Positions 40,609 to 51,437 of a stretch of DNA of 64,000 nt are shown piece after piece. This stretch comes from Pempheris klunzingeri (taxonomy: Eukaryota; Chordata; Actinopteri; Acropomatiformes; Pempheridae). The DNA is taken from positions 3,807,477 through 3,871,476 of the forward strand of contig NC_092035.1 of assembly GCF_042242105.1 (NCBI RefSeq), in the 5' to 3' direction. Below the pieces are notes generated by a model, which searched no databases, was not told the origin of the DNA, and was given only the letters and a program-made list of their open reading frames with translations. Both the position numbers and the translations under genes were made by a program. The number at the start of each line of letters is the position of its first letter. Within the stretch, counting starts at the first letter, position 1.

Positions 40609-41713
40609 ACTGTATAAATACTCTATATATTCTACTCCCTTCTGTGATCTCAATAACAAATAAAAAATAATATTAAAAAAGCCACATGATTATATTTAAC
40701 AGGCTGTACAAAAATAAATAATGTTTGGATATTCTGTACAAAAGGAAAAGACTCGATAGAAAAAAAAACAAGATGCCTTCGCAGAAGGCAGGAGAGACTT
40801 ACTTATGAAGTAGTAGCAGGAGACAAGTCCCTCTTCAGGTCTCCACACACACTCACACACACACACACACACACTCACACACACACACACTCCTCTTTGG
40901 TCTTTGAAGAGTTCCCTCTTTGAAGGCTGTGTAGACGAGGGCAAGATATGGCTAAAGGACAAAGTACGGTGTACTGAGGCATTTAGAGACAACTGGATGT
41001 TATAATGTGCCGCTGGCAAAAACAAAGATGAAGTGCTACAGATCTGTGATAAATAAATGTAGACTGGCAAGTTTGAACATAAACACTACGACTATCTTAT
41101 TTTCCATACCTGATGGGGTGAACAAGTAGAATATGAGCTATTCTCTTTCATTTGTTTCTTTATATACTCTGCGATAACCTCCCCCACCCCAACCCTTATG
41201 CGTCTGTCCAGCCCAGCTTGGACAAACATCATATACATGCATTCAAAATTTGACACACACACACACACACAGTCTTACACTCTCACACACACAAGCATGA
41301 CATTGGCACGGTAAGCAGCATGCTCCTTCTGGAAATCAGGACTGTCCATGCTTTCTTCCCCTGATGAGAGGCAGAGGGTGCCACTGCTGCGCTGAGGCTA
41401 CACAGGCAGCAAGCTGTGATCAGTCTTTACTGCTGCAGCTGGGTGGCAGTGCTGCTGTGGACCAACATCTGGCCGCGTTATGTATGGAGGGAATGGGTAA
41501 AGATCGGCCTTTACAGTCACAGTCATTGTGGACCCATTGACATGCAGGACTGCCTGGAACCCATGAAAATCTGCAGCAGTCTTGCTCTGGATGTAAACAT
41601 TCATAGGCCTCTGTAGATTGTCCGCGGGGGAAAAGGAGGCAGGTCAGAGTTTTCATCTGATGTCTCTGTGAAAGCTGGGTGTGTGAAAGGAGGTTAGATT
41701 GTGGAAGCAGTCC

Positions 41714-42452
41714 TTAACAGGCGCCCTGATTGCAAAGTTCCAGCAGGGGCCGCGGCCGGTCTTTGGGGTCACAGCTGTCATGGGTTAGCGTGCGCCCGTC
41801 ATGGCCGATGCAGCGCAGCTGGCGTTTGCGGAAGCCTCGGCCGCAGGTCTTGGAGCACACCGACCACTCTCCCAGAAGCCAGGAGGGACAGGTTTGGGTG
41901 GCGCAGGAACGTGAGGCCAAGGGGCGCAGCTCCTCTGGGCAGTCTCTGGAGGGACGACCCTGGGGATCCAGACACACCACCTCTCTCTGCTGCGTACCTC
42001 CTCCACAGGTCTGGGAGCACGGACCCCACTCCCTCAGAGTCCACTCGGCTCCACCCACCTCTCGGATGGCATTGATGGACTGGCGGCGGCCTCCATTGCT
42101 GGAGACTGAAGCAGCATTGTTGGGTCTTGGGGCGAAGTAGCTGTACTTAACCCGAGGCCTCGGGGCTTCCCCTACAGACAGCACCTGGATGGTGAGGGCC
42201 TCGGGCAGTGGGGCGAAGCTCCTGATGCGCTCCAGGGTGGCGGAGGAGCCGCTGTAACGCAAAAGCGCTCCTTGCAACGAGATGTCCGTCTCCATGGTCA
42301 TCAGCTTGTACTCGCCATTCAAAAGATAGCTTCCATCCTGGCGACGCACTGCCAAGTAGCTGTTATCATGACGACCGTTGCCTGGGGCGCGCTGCTTGAC
42401 GTCCAGGTTGGTGGCGCCAGCAGGGATAGTTACAACATCCTGGTAACCAGGC
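41714..42452 (-). CDS. adamts1: adamts1 exon 8: spacer, two thrombospondin repeats, stop
   Basis: 739 nt with TAA at 41714-41716. Spacer starts [15 protein letters not shown]; then [16 protein letters not shown] and [16 protein letters not shown]. Ends ELCNQGAC. Confidence 0.95.
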
Positions 42453-45400
42453 CTGAAGCAGAGACAGACAGAAAATATTTTCACATACATGCTATGGGTT
42501 TTCAGTGTATACTATAAAGACAGCAGGTTTGTATATGACAAAATGGCTGTTAGATGTTTACCTGGCACGCTCCAGAGAGCCTGACACTTTCTTGCAGGTG
42601 GAGCCGTCCCCACCACACACACCGCACTTATCAAAGCGCCGGTTAGACCCAATGACACGATCACATCCGGCCTTGACGCACTGGCCTTGAACGCAAACCG
42701 AGGTGGAGTCTGGGCTGCAGGGTGTTCCATCAGCCACCTGGGGGCAACAACGAGTCACAAATGGAATTTAAAAGTTGCATCTTGAAAGACTGTTACACAA
42801 GAGTCTGAGCCAAAAAAAGTCTTCCTCAGCAAGGCAGTAGCCCAGAGGCTGAGAAAAATTACAATAGCAGGTCTGCACAGGTAAGAGGACTCTTGTGAGA
42901 TGAAGTAAGACCCTCAGAATGTAGTAACACTGTTCTGAACCAGAATAAAACACAGGCTTCATTGAAATCATCCAGCATCTAATAAATCTCACCTTAGATT
43001 TGAGGACAAAGAAGTATCCAGTCCCCTTGGCACGGCACACCAGCTTGCAGCGGTCTTTGGGTGAAACTCCAGCATACTTGGGCACCCACTCAACACCCTC
43101 CCCTGAACCCAGCGACACTTGGGCTGACATGTCGTTGTGGGCCAGGCACTGTTCCTCTCTGAATGACAGGCCTGAGAAAGAGAGAGACACAGAGGTCAGA
43201 TTTACTGCTTGTTCAGCCTGACCCACGTGCTAACTTTCACACCAACGTGCAAAGTACATCAAAACACGGCTTCTATATTCAAGCTGAACTTGAGCTAAAC
43301 TTTCAAGAAAGTCTTTAGACCATTTCTCAAATCTTATCTCAGATTAATTAACTGATTGTGATAACAGACATCTCCTACCGTTGGTATCAGGGCAGGCCTC
43401 CGTGTTACAGGAGCGGTACTGGATCCTCTTGCCCTCGCAGTATTTTCCCCCATTCTTGGGCAAAGGGTTGTCACAGGCACGAAAGGAATACTGCACCCCT
43501 CCTCCGCAGGTCCGAGAGCAGTCACCCCAGGGACCCCACACTCCCCAGCCACCATTGACAGGAGTCTGAAACAACCAGGGACAAGACGATTCCAGTTTTT
43601 AACTTAGCTGATTGATTCAAAGCTGAGAGTTAAACCAGTATGCTGCAATATATTAACTACTTTTGTATCATACAGTGTGTTTTAGGTGCTTGAAGTGTAT
43701 TTCCAGTGGGTGTCGGTCCTACCTGATGTTTGGCGGCTTGGCTCTTTGTGAGACACTGTCCAGCCAGGCAGTAGCTGTCATGCCCGCATGGCGTGCCGTC
43801 AGCCCAGGGGAAGTTCTTAGTCTGGCACACCAGCAAACCATTGGATGTAGTCACAGTGCACCACAGAGCTGCACATGTGGTACTCAGATCAGGGCAGTGC
43901 TGGGATTCTTCGCCAAAAGTCAGGCGACACTGATGGTCGGCGTCATAGACCGTCCCGGGCAGGGGCTGGGGAAGCGGCTGAGGTTTGACCGGTTTATCCA
44001 GCAGGCACTGACCGTGGCCGTTGTCCAGGAAGGTGGTGACCATGAGGGCGGAGCAGGGGGACCACGGCTGCTGCTGGTCCAGGTTGGACAGGGTGGAGGC
44101 CATCATGTGGGAGCCCCAGTGGGCACCGTTGACCCCGGAGCACAGCTGGGCATCGTCATGAGGCATGTTGAAGACGTGGCCTGGAGGACAGAGATGAAAA
44201 GACCACCTCTAGAATAAGCTCCATCTCTGACTGAATACATTTCAACTTTTTGTATTTACAAGAACATGGATTTCTTTTTTTCCTACTTACCCAGTTCATG
44301 TGCCACAGTAAATGCTGCTTGCAGCCCATCATCCTCAATGATTGAGCAGCTTCTATCAGGGTCACACACTGTGCCAACATCTGCCATGCCCAGAGTGTCA
44401 CAAGAGTGGGCACCACACAGGTCCTGAAGAGGCAGGCAGAGAGCAAAATGAATGAAGAGAAAACGAATGTTTGAATGCTCTTCTATGTGACTTCTCTTCC
44501 TCTTTTGATCTGACTCATTCTCTCCTAACATGCTGCTTCCCTCCTCCACTCCAACTTACCGTCCTGGTGAAGAGCACAGCGGTGTCATAATGCTCAGGGT
44601 GGCGGTCACTCGGTGGGTTGTGTTGCCGCTGCCACTGGCAGAAGTTGCGGAGGGTCATGGCGGCGTTGGATGACACCTGAGGGCCTCGCTCCTCCTCGTA
44701 CACCACCAGCAGCTTCACCACCGCCAGGCTGATGGAGTTGTGGATGCTTGGGTGGCGGTAGAGGCGGGATGCCACTGCCATGATGGTCAGCAGGTAGGGT
44801 TTGAGCCCGGCGCCGTGGAACTCAGCCATGGACTGGTCTGCCACCAGCATGATCTCCAGGTAGCGAGGGGTGGAAACAAAACGCCTGGTTCTGTGGTGGG
44901 CTGAGGGGAGAGAGAGGGAGAGGTCAGACCAAAGTAGGTTCACAGGCCCTGTTAGCTGATATCAGGTTTCAGTCCTAATTTTACAGCACTAACTAGAAAT
45001 GATTCAGTTTCTCTGGGTCAGTCTGCACACTAAAAATTCTGCCAGTGCTCTAAATAGCAGATACAAAGGCTCATTTTCTCCGAGGGTTAGAGGCTCCAAG
45101 AGAGCTCCGGATGTGCCTGGAGGAGCCTGGCTGTGACTCAGCGTCACACCACCGGCGGCTCCTCCTCCTCAGGGTCCACATTCCTACATTGACCTTCTCT
45201 GGTGGAAAATTATGCGAGAGAGAAAGGGCGAAGGGAGAAAATCCTTTCTGGGGAAAAATGTCTGCCGGTGCGAGTTGTACCAGGAGGCGAGTTTACACGT
45301 CTCAGCTCTGCCGGGCTGTGGCTGGCCCCAACCCCGCTGCACCCCTCCCCTTTCCTCCGCCACTCCTCCTCCTCTTCTTGGAGAAGCCCCCCCACCCCCG

Positions 45401-46361
45401 TGCTCTCCTCTCCTCCCCTCCCCTTCCTTCCTCATATCTGATAGTGCGTAGACGGCGCTGTCAAAAAAGGTAGCTGAGTCCACCCCGCATGCTGTGCGCT
45501 CTGGCACACGCACAGCTCCAGCTGACAGCACTTTGATCTGCATATGATTTATTTGATATTTATATTTATTGCAGATAAGTGATTTGCTTATTTGTCTGCA
45601 GCTGTAGAGTTCTTTTCGTGGCATTCTTTAGAGTAAATAAACCACTTTCTTCGTGTTTTTTAGTCACTTTTAATAATGGGCTCATAATTTCAGCTCACTC
45701 TTGTAAAATGCGCACTGCACTATGCGCCAGCCTTACCTGTCTGGTCTGCGTTAGCGGCTCCTTGTCTGGCCTCTTTCTCCAGATTCGTTGGCACCCTCTC
45801 CTCGTCCTCGTTGACCCCGCACTTGGAGCTTCCCTCCTCAGCCAAAGGCGCACGGCTTCTACGGCGGATGATGTGGACATCCTCCTCGGTGCCCAGGAAG
45901 TCACTCGAGTTAAGGGGCTGAATGAAGTACTCTTCACCCTGAAAGTAGAATCCGCCCCTGAGCCCGTGGCACAGGTTGAGCGCAGCGGCAGAGTGTTCCT
46001 CTCTGTTCACCGTGCCCGAGAAAAAACAACCCGGCTCGGCTCCGGTCTTGGGTTCCTGCGTGGCTTCGGAATCGGGACTCCCCACAATGTGGAAGACAAA
46101 ACCCGGCGCCAAGAAGGTCTGGTCAGGCTCTAGCTGCAAGACCAGCTCCTTACCAAATGCGTCCAACCGGTACTCCCTCATCTCCGCCTCCTTCTCCTTC
46201 TCCTCTGCGGAGAGAGTCCGCCACGGTTCGGTTTCGCTCTCCGATCGGGCTGTTGGGTCTAGTCTGACCGGCACCACGGTGCTCTCTTCCCAGGCACTGC
46301 GCGCCGTGCCGACGCACAGAGCGGCAATCACGCTGATGGAAACGTGTAAAAACAACATCAT
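41714..46361 (-). CDS. adamts1: ADAMTS1 secreted metalloprotease, complete CDS (8 exons, 945 aa)
   Basis: Secreted zinc endopeptidase of the extracellular matrix; family members of this type cleave versican and aggrecan and act in angiogenesis and ovulation. Exons in transcript order: 45737-46361, 44560-44900, 44291-44423, 43723-44180, 43379-43565, 42993-43171, 42562-42737, 41714-42452; 2838 nt, all phases consistent. Signal peptide 1-23, prodomain to the furin site RTRR (212-215), catalytic domain from Phe216 with [13 protein letters not shown] (His364, Glu365, His368, His374), disintegrin-like domain, first thrombospondin repeat from about 526 ([14 protein letters not shown]), Cys-rich and spacer regions, and two C-terminal thrombospondin repeats (SQTCGGG, SKTCGRG). 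Human ADAMTS1 is 967 aa with the same three repeats. All catalytic residues are intact. Confidence 0.96.
42562..42737 (-). CDS. adamts1: adamts1 exon 7: Cys-rich domain
   Basis: 176 nt, same as the adamts5 counterpart. Starts [20 protein letters not shown] and contains [16 protein letters not shown]. Confidence 0.95.
42993..43171 (-). CDS. adamts1: adamts1 exon 6: Cys-rich domain
   Basis: 179 nt; [33 protein letters not shown] and [11 protein letters not shown], matching human ADAMTS1. Confidence 0.95.
43379..43565 (-). CDS. adamts1: adamts1 exon 5: central thrombospondin repeat
   Basis: 187 nt; [20 protein letters not shown] with WxxWxxW and CSRTCGGG, predicted to carry C-mannose and O-fucose as in other ADAMTS proteins. 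Confidence 0.95.
43723..44180 (-). CDS. adamts1: adamts1 exon 4: rest of catalytic domain and disintegrin-like domain
   Basis: 458 nt continuous. Completes the zinc site (HVFNMPHDD), has the Met-turn SHMMAS, and runs through [12 protein letters not shown] into the disintegrin-like Cys-rich region. The adamts5 paralogue has an intron at the DNGHG position. Confidence 0.95.
44291..44423 (-). CDS. adamts1: adamts1 exon 3: catalytic domain, first zinc ligand
   Basis: 133 nt, the same size as the paralogous adamts5 exon at 56903-57035. Codes for [20 protein letters not shown] and [18 protein letters not shown]. Confidence 0.96.
44560..44900 (-). CDS. adamts1: adamts1 exon 2: furin site and start of catalytic domain
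   Basis: 341 nt. Starts [18 protein letters not shown], then [11 protein letters not shown] and ends [10 protein letters not shown]. The furin-type RTRR site marks the mature N-terminus. Confidence 0.95.
44901..45736 (-). other. adamts1 intron 1
   Basis: 836 bp; CT/CCTCC-rich patch at 45345-45430 on the plus strand. The remaining adamts1 introns are only about 107-255 bp. Nothing else seen. Confidence 0.7.
45737..46361 (-). CDS. adamts1: adamts1 exon 1: signal peptide and prodomain
   Basis: 625 nt. Starts [18 protein letters not shown]; two ATGs stand in tandem and the first is taken. The prodomain has [13 protein letters not shown], a free Cys in CFFSGTVN, and SSKCGV near the end, a probable cysteine-switch residue. 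Ends in phase 1. Confidence 0.93.
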
Positions 46362-46765
46362 AAAACTGTGAAATCCGACAAGTGGACAAAGAAAATGATA
46401 ATAAAGTGTCTACGGGTAGCAAGTAAATCCTTTAAAAGGTTTTCCACTATAAGCTACAAAACCCCAAGTCTTTGAACGTCCACAAAACTGTCCCCAAAAT
46501 TACGCACGCGCATAAAAATCTAAAAAGGGATCAAATCCAGTGCAAAACTCATTTAAAGTTATGTGCAGGTCTGGCTGTTGCAAAAAAAGTCCTTTCATTC
46601 AATGAAAATAAAAGCTGGGTCTCGGCAGTAAAATCCAACAGGTCTCTCTCTCCAAAACTCAGCAGATGTCTCCGCTTCACTCTTTGAGTTTGGGGGCAGG
46701 TTTTTTTCTCTCTCTCTCTCTCTCTCTGCTGACCCGTTTAGTCTGTTCTCTGCTCTTGCCTTGCA
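46362..46765 (-). other. adamts1: adamts1 5' UTR
   Basis: About 400 nt between the inferred start site (about 30 bases after the TATA-like box) and the ATG. Contains a GA repeat in the transcript (46708-46728). Confidence 0.45.
46708..46728. repeat. TC microsatellite in adamts1 5' UTR
   Basis: About 10 TC units (GA in the transcript), between the TATA-like box and the adamts1 start codon. Confidence 0.85.
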
Positions 46766-46786
46766 GTCAGAACAGAGCAGGTCCCT

Positions 46787-46796
46787 CCTATATATC
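46787..46796 (-). promoter_or_regulatory. adamts1: TATA-like box of adamts1
   Basis: The minus strand reads GGATATATAGG here, about 430 bp upstream of the adamts1 start codon. This suggests a focused, inducible promoter, in keeping with ADAMTS1 being an inducible gene. Position-based inference. Confidence 0.5.
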
Positions 46797-48459
46797 CCCC
46801 TGCCTCGGGACCACCCCCTTCCTGAGCCGTTTGATCTGAGAGGGGCCAAATCCCGTGCGCAACGAAAACGTACCAGCGACCTGGAGCGTTGCCATAATAA
46901 TCATCATCATTGGTCAGACTCTGTTTGTCTGTTACAAGAAGAACATATTCACCCACCAATATTATCACTCAATATATTCTAATAATATTATCATTTCATC
47001 CAAAGCGCCGTACACGAGCTATACATTTACATTTATAATATTTTATATTTGTAATGTCTAATCTAATATATAATATCTTATATTTATCTTTCATAATATA
47101 TTTTTTTACACATGAATAAAAACCAAACCTCTAACTTTGGCGCTCTACTTTGTCACCTCATCACTGAGCTATATATTACTTATTGAACTCGTGCCTACTC
47201 CGACATAAATCAGGATGACAGCAGCAGTGGATGATGTGGAGCAGTGTTGTAGTGTCAGTGCAACTGGAGAGGGGAGATGGCAGTGGGTCGGGAATGGTAA
47301 CCATATCGCGCTGGCCGAGGCTCCGGGAGCCGTACTCACCTCCCCCGTGCCAAGCCGGCTGTGGTGCGCCGTGGCCGGGTTCCGCAGCTCTGCTCCCCGG
47401 GGAGAGGGAGCAGAGAGGGGCCGCTGAGGTCTTAAGGTGGAGCGGGTCCTCCGGCGGGCTGCCTCAGCGGTGAAACCAAGGCGGACAGAGCCCCTGTCCT
47501 CCGGCTTCGTACCCCCGCCCGCTCGCCCCGTGCGCCCTCTCCAACAGACAGGAAGAGTTCACGCTGGAGTTTCATTAAAAATAACTGGCAAAGCAGAAAC
47601 CCTGTGATCAACAGTCCACTGACAAATAAATAAAAGACCTTTCACACTGGAGAAACTGTGTTTACTCTATTCTGGCACAGAGTTTTAAGGAAAAGTGCAG
47701 CAGTTTAATCCTGATAGAATATAATTAGATCACACAGTAAGAGAAAGACAATAGAAATGTGGTGAGGTGTTTTTTAAGTACATTACAATGTACATGGCCT
47801 CTACAGAGCTTACTGGCATACTCTCCATACAGAGTTTAACTTTTGACTGACAGGACCAAACATCATTGGTGCATCTCTGAGGGGACAAATTCTGGAAGTC
47901 CACCTTAACAGCAACAGCTCTGATAAAGTGAATACTTGTAATTTCCTAATTTCCCAATAGATGGTAGACACGAGTTTAGGAAAGTCCCCAGACTGCTGAG
48001 GAGCTTTTCCATCACTTGATGGGCCGAGCTCAAGTGTAGCCGACAGGTGGCGCCTCAGCATCACATTTGGGAGCTTTTTAGGGTGAAAGGAGTGAGACGT
48101 TGTCAGGCAAGGGGGCAGCAATGGTGCGGCTGAGTGGAGAATGGGTGCTGATCCTGGGTCAGCGCTGAACCTTTAGGGGATGATGACCAGGTGACACTGA
48201 AATGTGATGGAGCATCTTTGATTTTACGTCTGAATCCATTTAAATCTGCAGAGCTGAGATCCTCTCGGTGTAAGGAAACCACCAAACTCCATTGGCTCAG
48301 CTTAGATTTTAACAGAAGCTTCAGGTTGGAACTGGAGGCAGTGAAATCTGCTCTTTTACGGTTTGATCCTTAATTAAGTGAGTTTTTAAAATTGTACCAG
48401 TGACACCAGAAGAACTGCAATAGCAAGTCTGATGCCTTTATGTATCTTCTGGAGAATAA

Positions 48460-48690
48460 GTACAATTATTCAAGTACTCAAGTGCAATTTAGAGGTATTT
48501 TTACTCAAGTATTTCTTCTTTATTCTTCTTCTTCACTACATCTCAGAGGGAAACATTGCACTTGTCACTCCGTTAAACTTACTTGACGGCTACAGTTACT
48601 TTGAATCCTTTGATGTGTTGCATTTTTATAGATTAACCATCTCAAAAATCTACGTTTGTTAAAAAGAAACATTAAAATGCTGCATACGTG
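48460..48690. repeat. Teleost interspersed repeat (TTTTACTCAAGTA...CACTACATCTCAGAGG)
   Basis: Contains TACTCAAGTGCAATTTAGAG, TTTTTACTCAAGTATTTC and CACTACATCTCAGAGGGAAA, a series I recognise from very abundant copies in many ray-finned fish genomes. Non-coding; family name not assigned. Confidence 0.65.
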
Positions 48691-48769
48691 TCATCTATGT
48701 ACACATGCATGTATATATTCTGATTAAATGACCAAATTAAAGTGATACTGTGAGATATGATGAAGGATT

Positions 48770-49360
48770 TTAAAGGGTGAGTTCACCAGTGTTACAAAAA
48801 AACATCATATTTCCTCACTTAAACCTGCAGATGCTTTTTTTTTTTTTTCACTTAAAGGAATAGTTCAACATTGTTATTAATTTTCTTGATCAAAGGAGGA
48901 AAAGACTGATACCACACCCACATCTGACCACTCCAACATGACACTTGGCATTAAGACTACCAATGGCCAAAGTGCCATTTTTACACATTTCTGTACAGAA
49001 TAAACAGACAATATGGTGTGTTAATGAATTAACTCAAGCGGTGCTGTTGGTCGTATTTGTTTTAGTCTTTGGACGGAGCCAGGCTAGTCGTTTCCCTTTG
49101 CTTCAAGTCTTTATGCTAAGCTATGCTGATCATTTTCATAACTTCATGTTTAAAGGACAGACACGAGAGTTTCTCAGCAAGAAAGCAAACACGTGTATTT
49201 CAGAAAACGTTCTTTGAATCATCACGAGCCACAGCCATGGGAACTATTTCTTCGGTAGAAAGTAGTTGCAAGGAAACTGACATTTGGGATTGTGTGAAGT
49301 GACTGAGACACTTACAAGTTTCTGCTGAAAAGTTTAAATGTCCTTTTTAAAAGTAGTCAC
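48770..49360. mobile_element. Related MITE-like copy, right end degraded
   Basis: Begins TTAA-AGGGTGAGTTCACC like the copy at 50379, shares GTCTTTATGCTAAGCTATGC and TTACAAGTTTC in the same order, but lacks the terminal inverted end. It contains a poly(T) and the motif AAAGGAATAGTTCAACATT that starts another common fish repeat. Confidence 0.65.
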
Positions 49361-50378
49361 CACCACAAATGAAATTCCTTTACTTGTAAACTTATATATT
49401 GACATAGCCGTATTATCAGTGGCATGAAAAGGCATGTCACTATTCATAGATCATCATCTTTATCGCTCTGGTCAACCTTTAGCTCACAGTGTGTGTGTGT
49501 GTGGCGATATAGTTTGACACAGTTAAAACACATGTAAGATGAATATAATATGACTGTATTGATGCTGTGGCAAAATGAACGACACAGACACAAAAGATAT
49601 TTAAATATATAGATTTTATGTACATATATTCATGTGGATGACTAGAAAAGAAACACTATATTCTTACAAAGGAATGATTCAGCACAGTCATATTCCTAAA
49701 TTAAATAGTAATTTGATACAAAATTACTATAATAAATAAAACTCATCTCGTTGTTTTTTTATTCACACATACCAGTTGTACAAACAATAAATTACAAGTT
49801 CAGTGCTGTGTTTCTGTCGTTCACCGAGAGGGGTTTCCCCACTGGAAGAGTCAGAGTAGGTTGTGTGTGTGTGTGTGTGTGTGTGTGAGTATGTATGGAG
49901 TATGTGAGGGGGTTCTACAATACTCAAATACTGCTTAACTGATGGTTTGTTAAAATGGTGTTTGTGTCTGAATGTGTGTAAATATGGTTGTATACTAACA
50001 CATAAATGAAAGATCTATTCGTCGTACAAAAAAAAAAAAATGTCTACATCGTGTAAATAAATCTGAATGTGTGGGAAGAAGAGAGAACTTTTTGTGAGTG
50101 GTATGTTGACCCGGGTCGTGTCGTATCTGAAAACTCATGCTTTGTTTGCTCCTGCATAGGTGCCAGACGGGTGGGATTTGCCACACAGGAAAATGCAACG
50201 TGCCAGAAATGTTAATACAATAACTGGAAGGGATTTTAAAAAGCACATTAGGTGTGTAATGCTGGGACATGATGCCCATTCAGGAGAGCTGAGGTAATGT
50301 TCATTGTCTACTCTCTGAATGTCTCCTTGATAAAATACCCAAATTAAAGCGTGTTATTGTGAGATTTGGTGAAGGATT

Positions 50379-50964
50379 TTAAAGGGTGAGTTCACCCAAA
50401 TTACAAAAAAAGCTAATTTCCTCACATAAGATTAGTGCTATCTAGTGATGCAGATAGTTTTGTTATAATTTGACAGTTTATTCTCTTTTTTGATAGTTAG
50501 ATTGACACCACGCTCATATCTGTCAGTTCAATATGAAGCCAGTAGCTCCTTAGCTTAGCATTAAGACTGGAAACGGATATAGATTAAACAAAAAGATATG
50601 ATATAATTAGCAAACTTTATGTGTTGTTCCACATATTTGTAATCTTCGGACAGCTAGCCATCTGTTCCCCCTTGTTGTCAGTCTTTATGCTAAGCTATGC
50701 TAAAATGTTCATTTCTTCACAAAGCAGTGAATAAATGTATTTCACAAAATCTCTAGAAACTATTTATTTAACTTAACTTCAGAATTACTTGAGTCAGTGT
50801 CCCCCGGCACTCATAACAGTCCATATCTTTGGAAGAAAGTAAATCCAAAGAAATTGTTGACAGTGACATTTGTAACTGAGACACTGCCTACAGTTACAAG
50901 TTTCAGCTAAAAATGCCCTTTTATCTACTACTTCTTTTGTATTTTGGGTGAACTGACCCTTTAA
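50379..50964. mobile_element. Inverted-repeat transposon (MITE-like), intact copy
   Basis: Left end TTAA-AGGGTGAGTTCACCC and right end, complemented, TTAA-AGGGTCAGTTCACCC, followed by near-identical AAA(A/T)TACAAAA. About 586 bp, non-coding. The interior includes the teleost repeat motif CTTAGCATTAAGACTGGAAA and GTCTTTATGCTAAGCTATGC. Confidence 0.75.
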
Positions 50965-51395
50965 AATCTTGAATTCTGTGGCACAGTCTGTTTAATGTGG
51001 CAAACCCCTCCCATCAGGGCTGGAAACAGGCTAAAACAATCATTTCAAGACAATCAACACAAGATCTAAAGCAGTAAAATAGAGAATGAGAGACGAAAAA
51101 GGAAACTAAAGAGCTGAATTGCAAAAGGACATTAATGACTGCATTAGTAGATCTCCTGCTGTCGTTGCGAGTATCCAGGGCACACATTGTCATATTAGCA
51201 TTGCTTCCTACACAGATAAACAGACAGACAAACAGATATTGACCACCACACAGAAAAACACGAGGACCGTAAACCTCCCAGCACCAGCATACTGATTGAT
51301 ACAAATGGAACTGAGAGTGAAGAAGCTTCGAGACGCAGACAAATACACGCCATCGCGGTACGTACTGCATGTGCTTAAAAACACAGGCCTGGGAA

Positions 51396-51399
<4 letters not shown>

Positions 51400-51435
<36 letters not shown>
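51400..51435. repeat. CA microsatellite
   Basis: About 18 units downstream of adamts5. Confidence 0.9.

Positions 51436-51437
<2 letters not shown>

Larger units (their letters stand above)
40531..41713 (-). other. adamts1: adamts1 3' UTR with poly(A) signal
   Basis: About 1.2 kb after the stop. A canonical AATAAA on the minus strand lies at 40541-40546. The UTR contains a TA repeat (40562-40608) and CA runs (about 40845-40892 and 41252-41271). Confidence 0.6.
46797..49740. other. Spacer between adamts1 and the adamts5 3' end
   Basis: About 3 kb without a supported gene. AT-rich 46900-47190; CpG-rich block 47230-47560 with a donor-like site on the minus strand; then repeats: the 48460-48690 teleost repeat and a TTAA-type element from 48770. 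Confidence 0.6.

Noticed and set aside
47215..47473. Short plus-strand ORFs in the CpG-rich block
   Set aside because: GC-rich sequence has few stops; no recognisable protein. The donor site on the other strand is more interesting.
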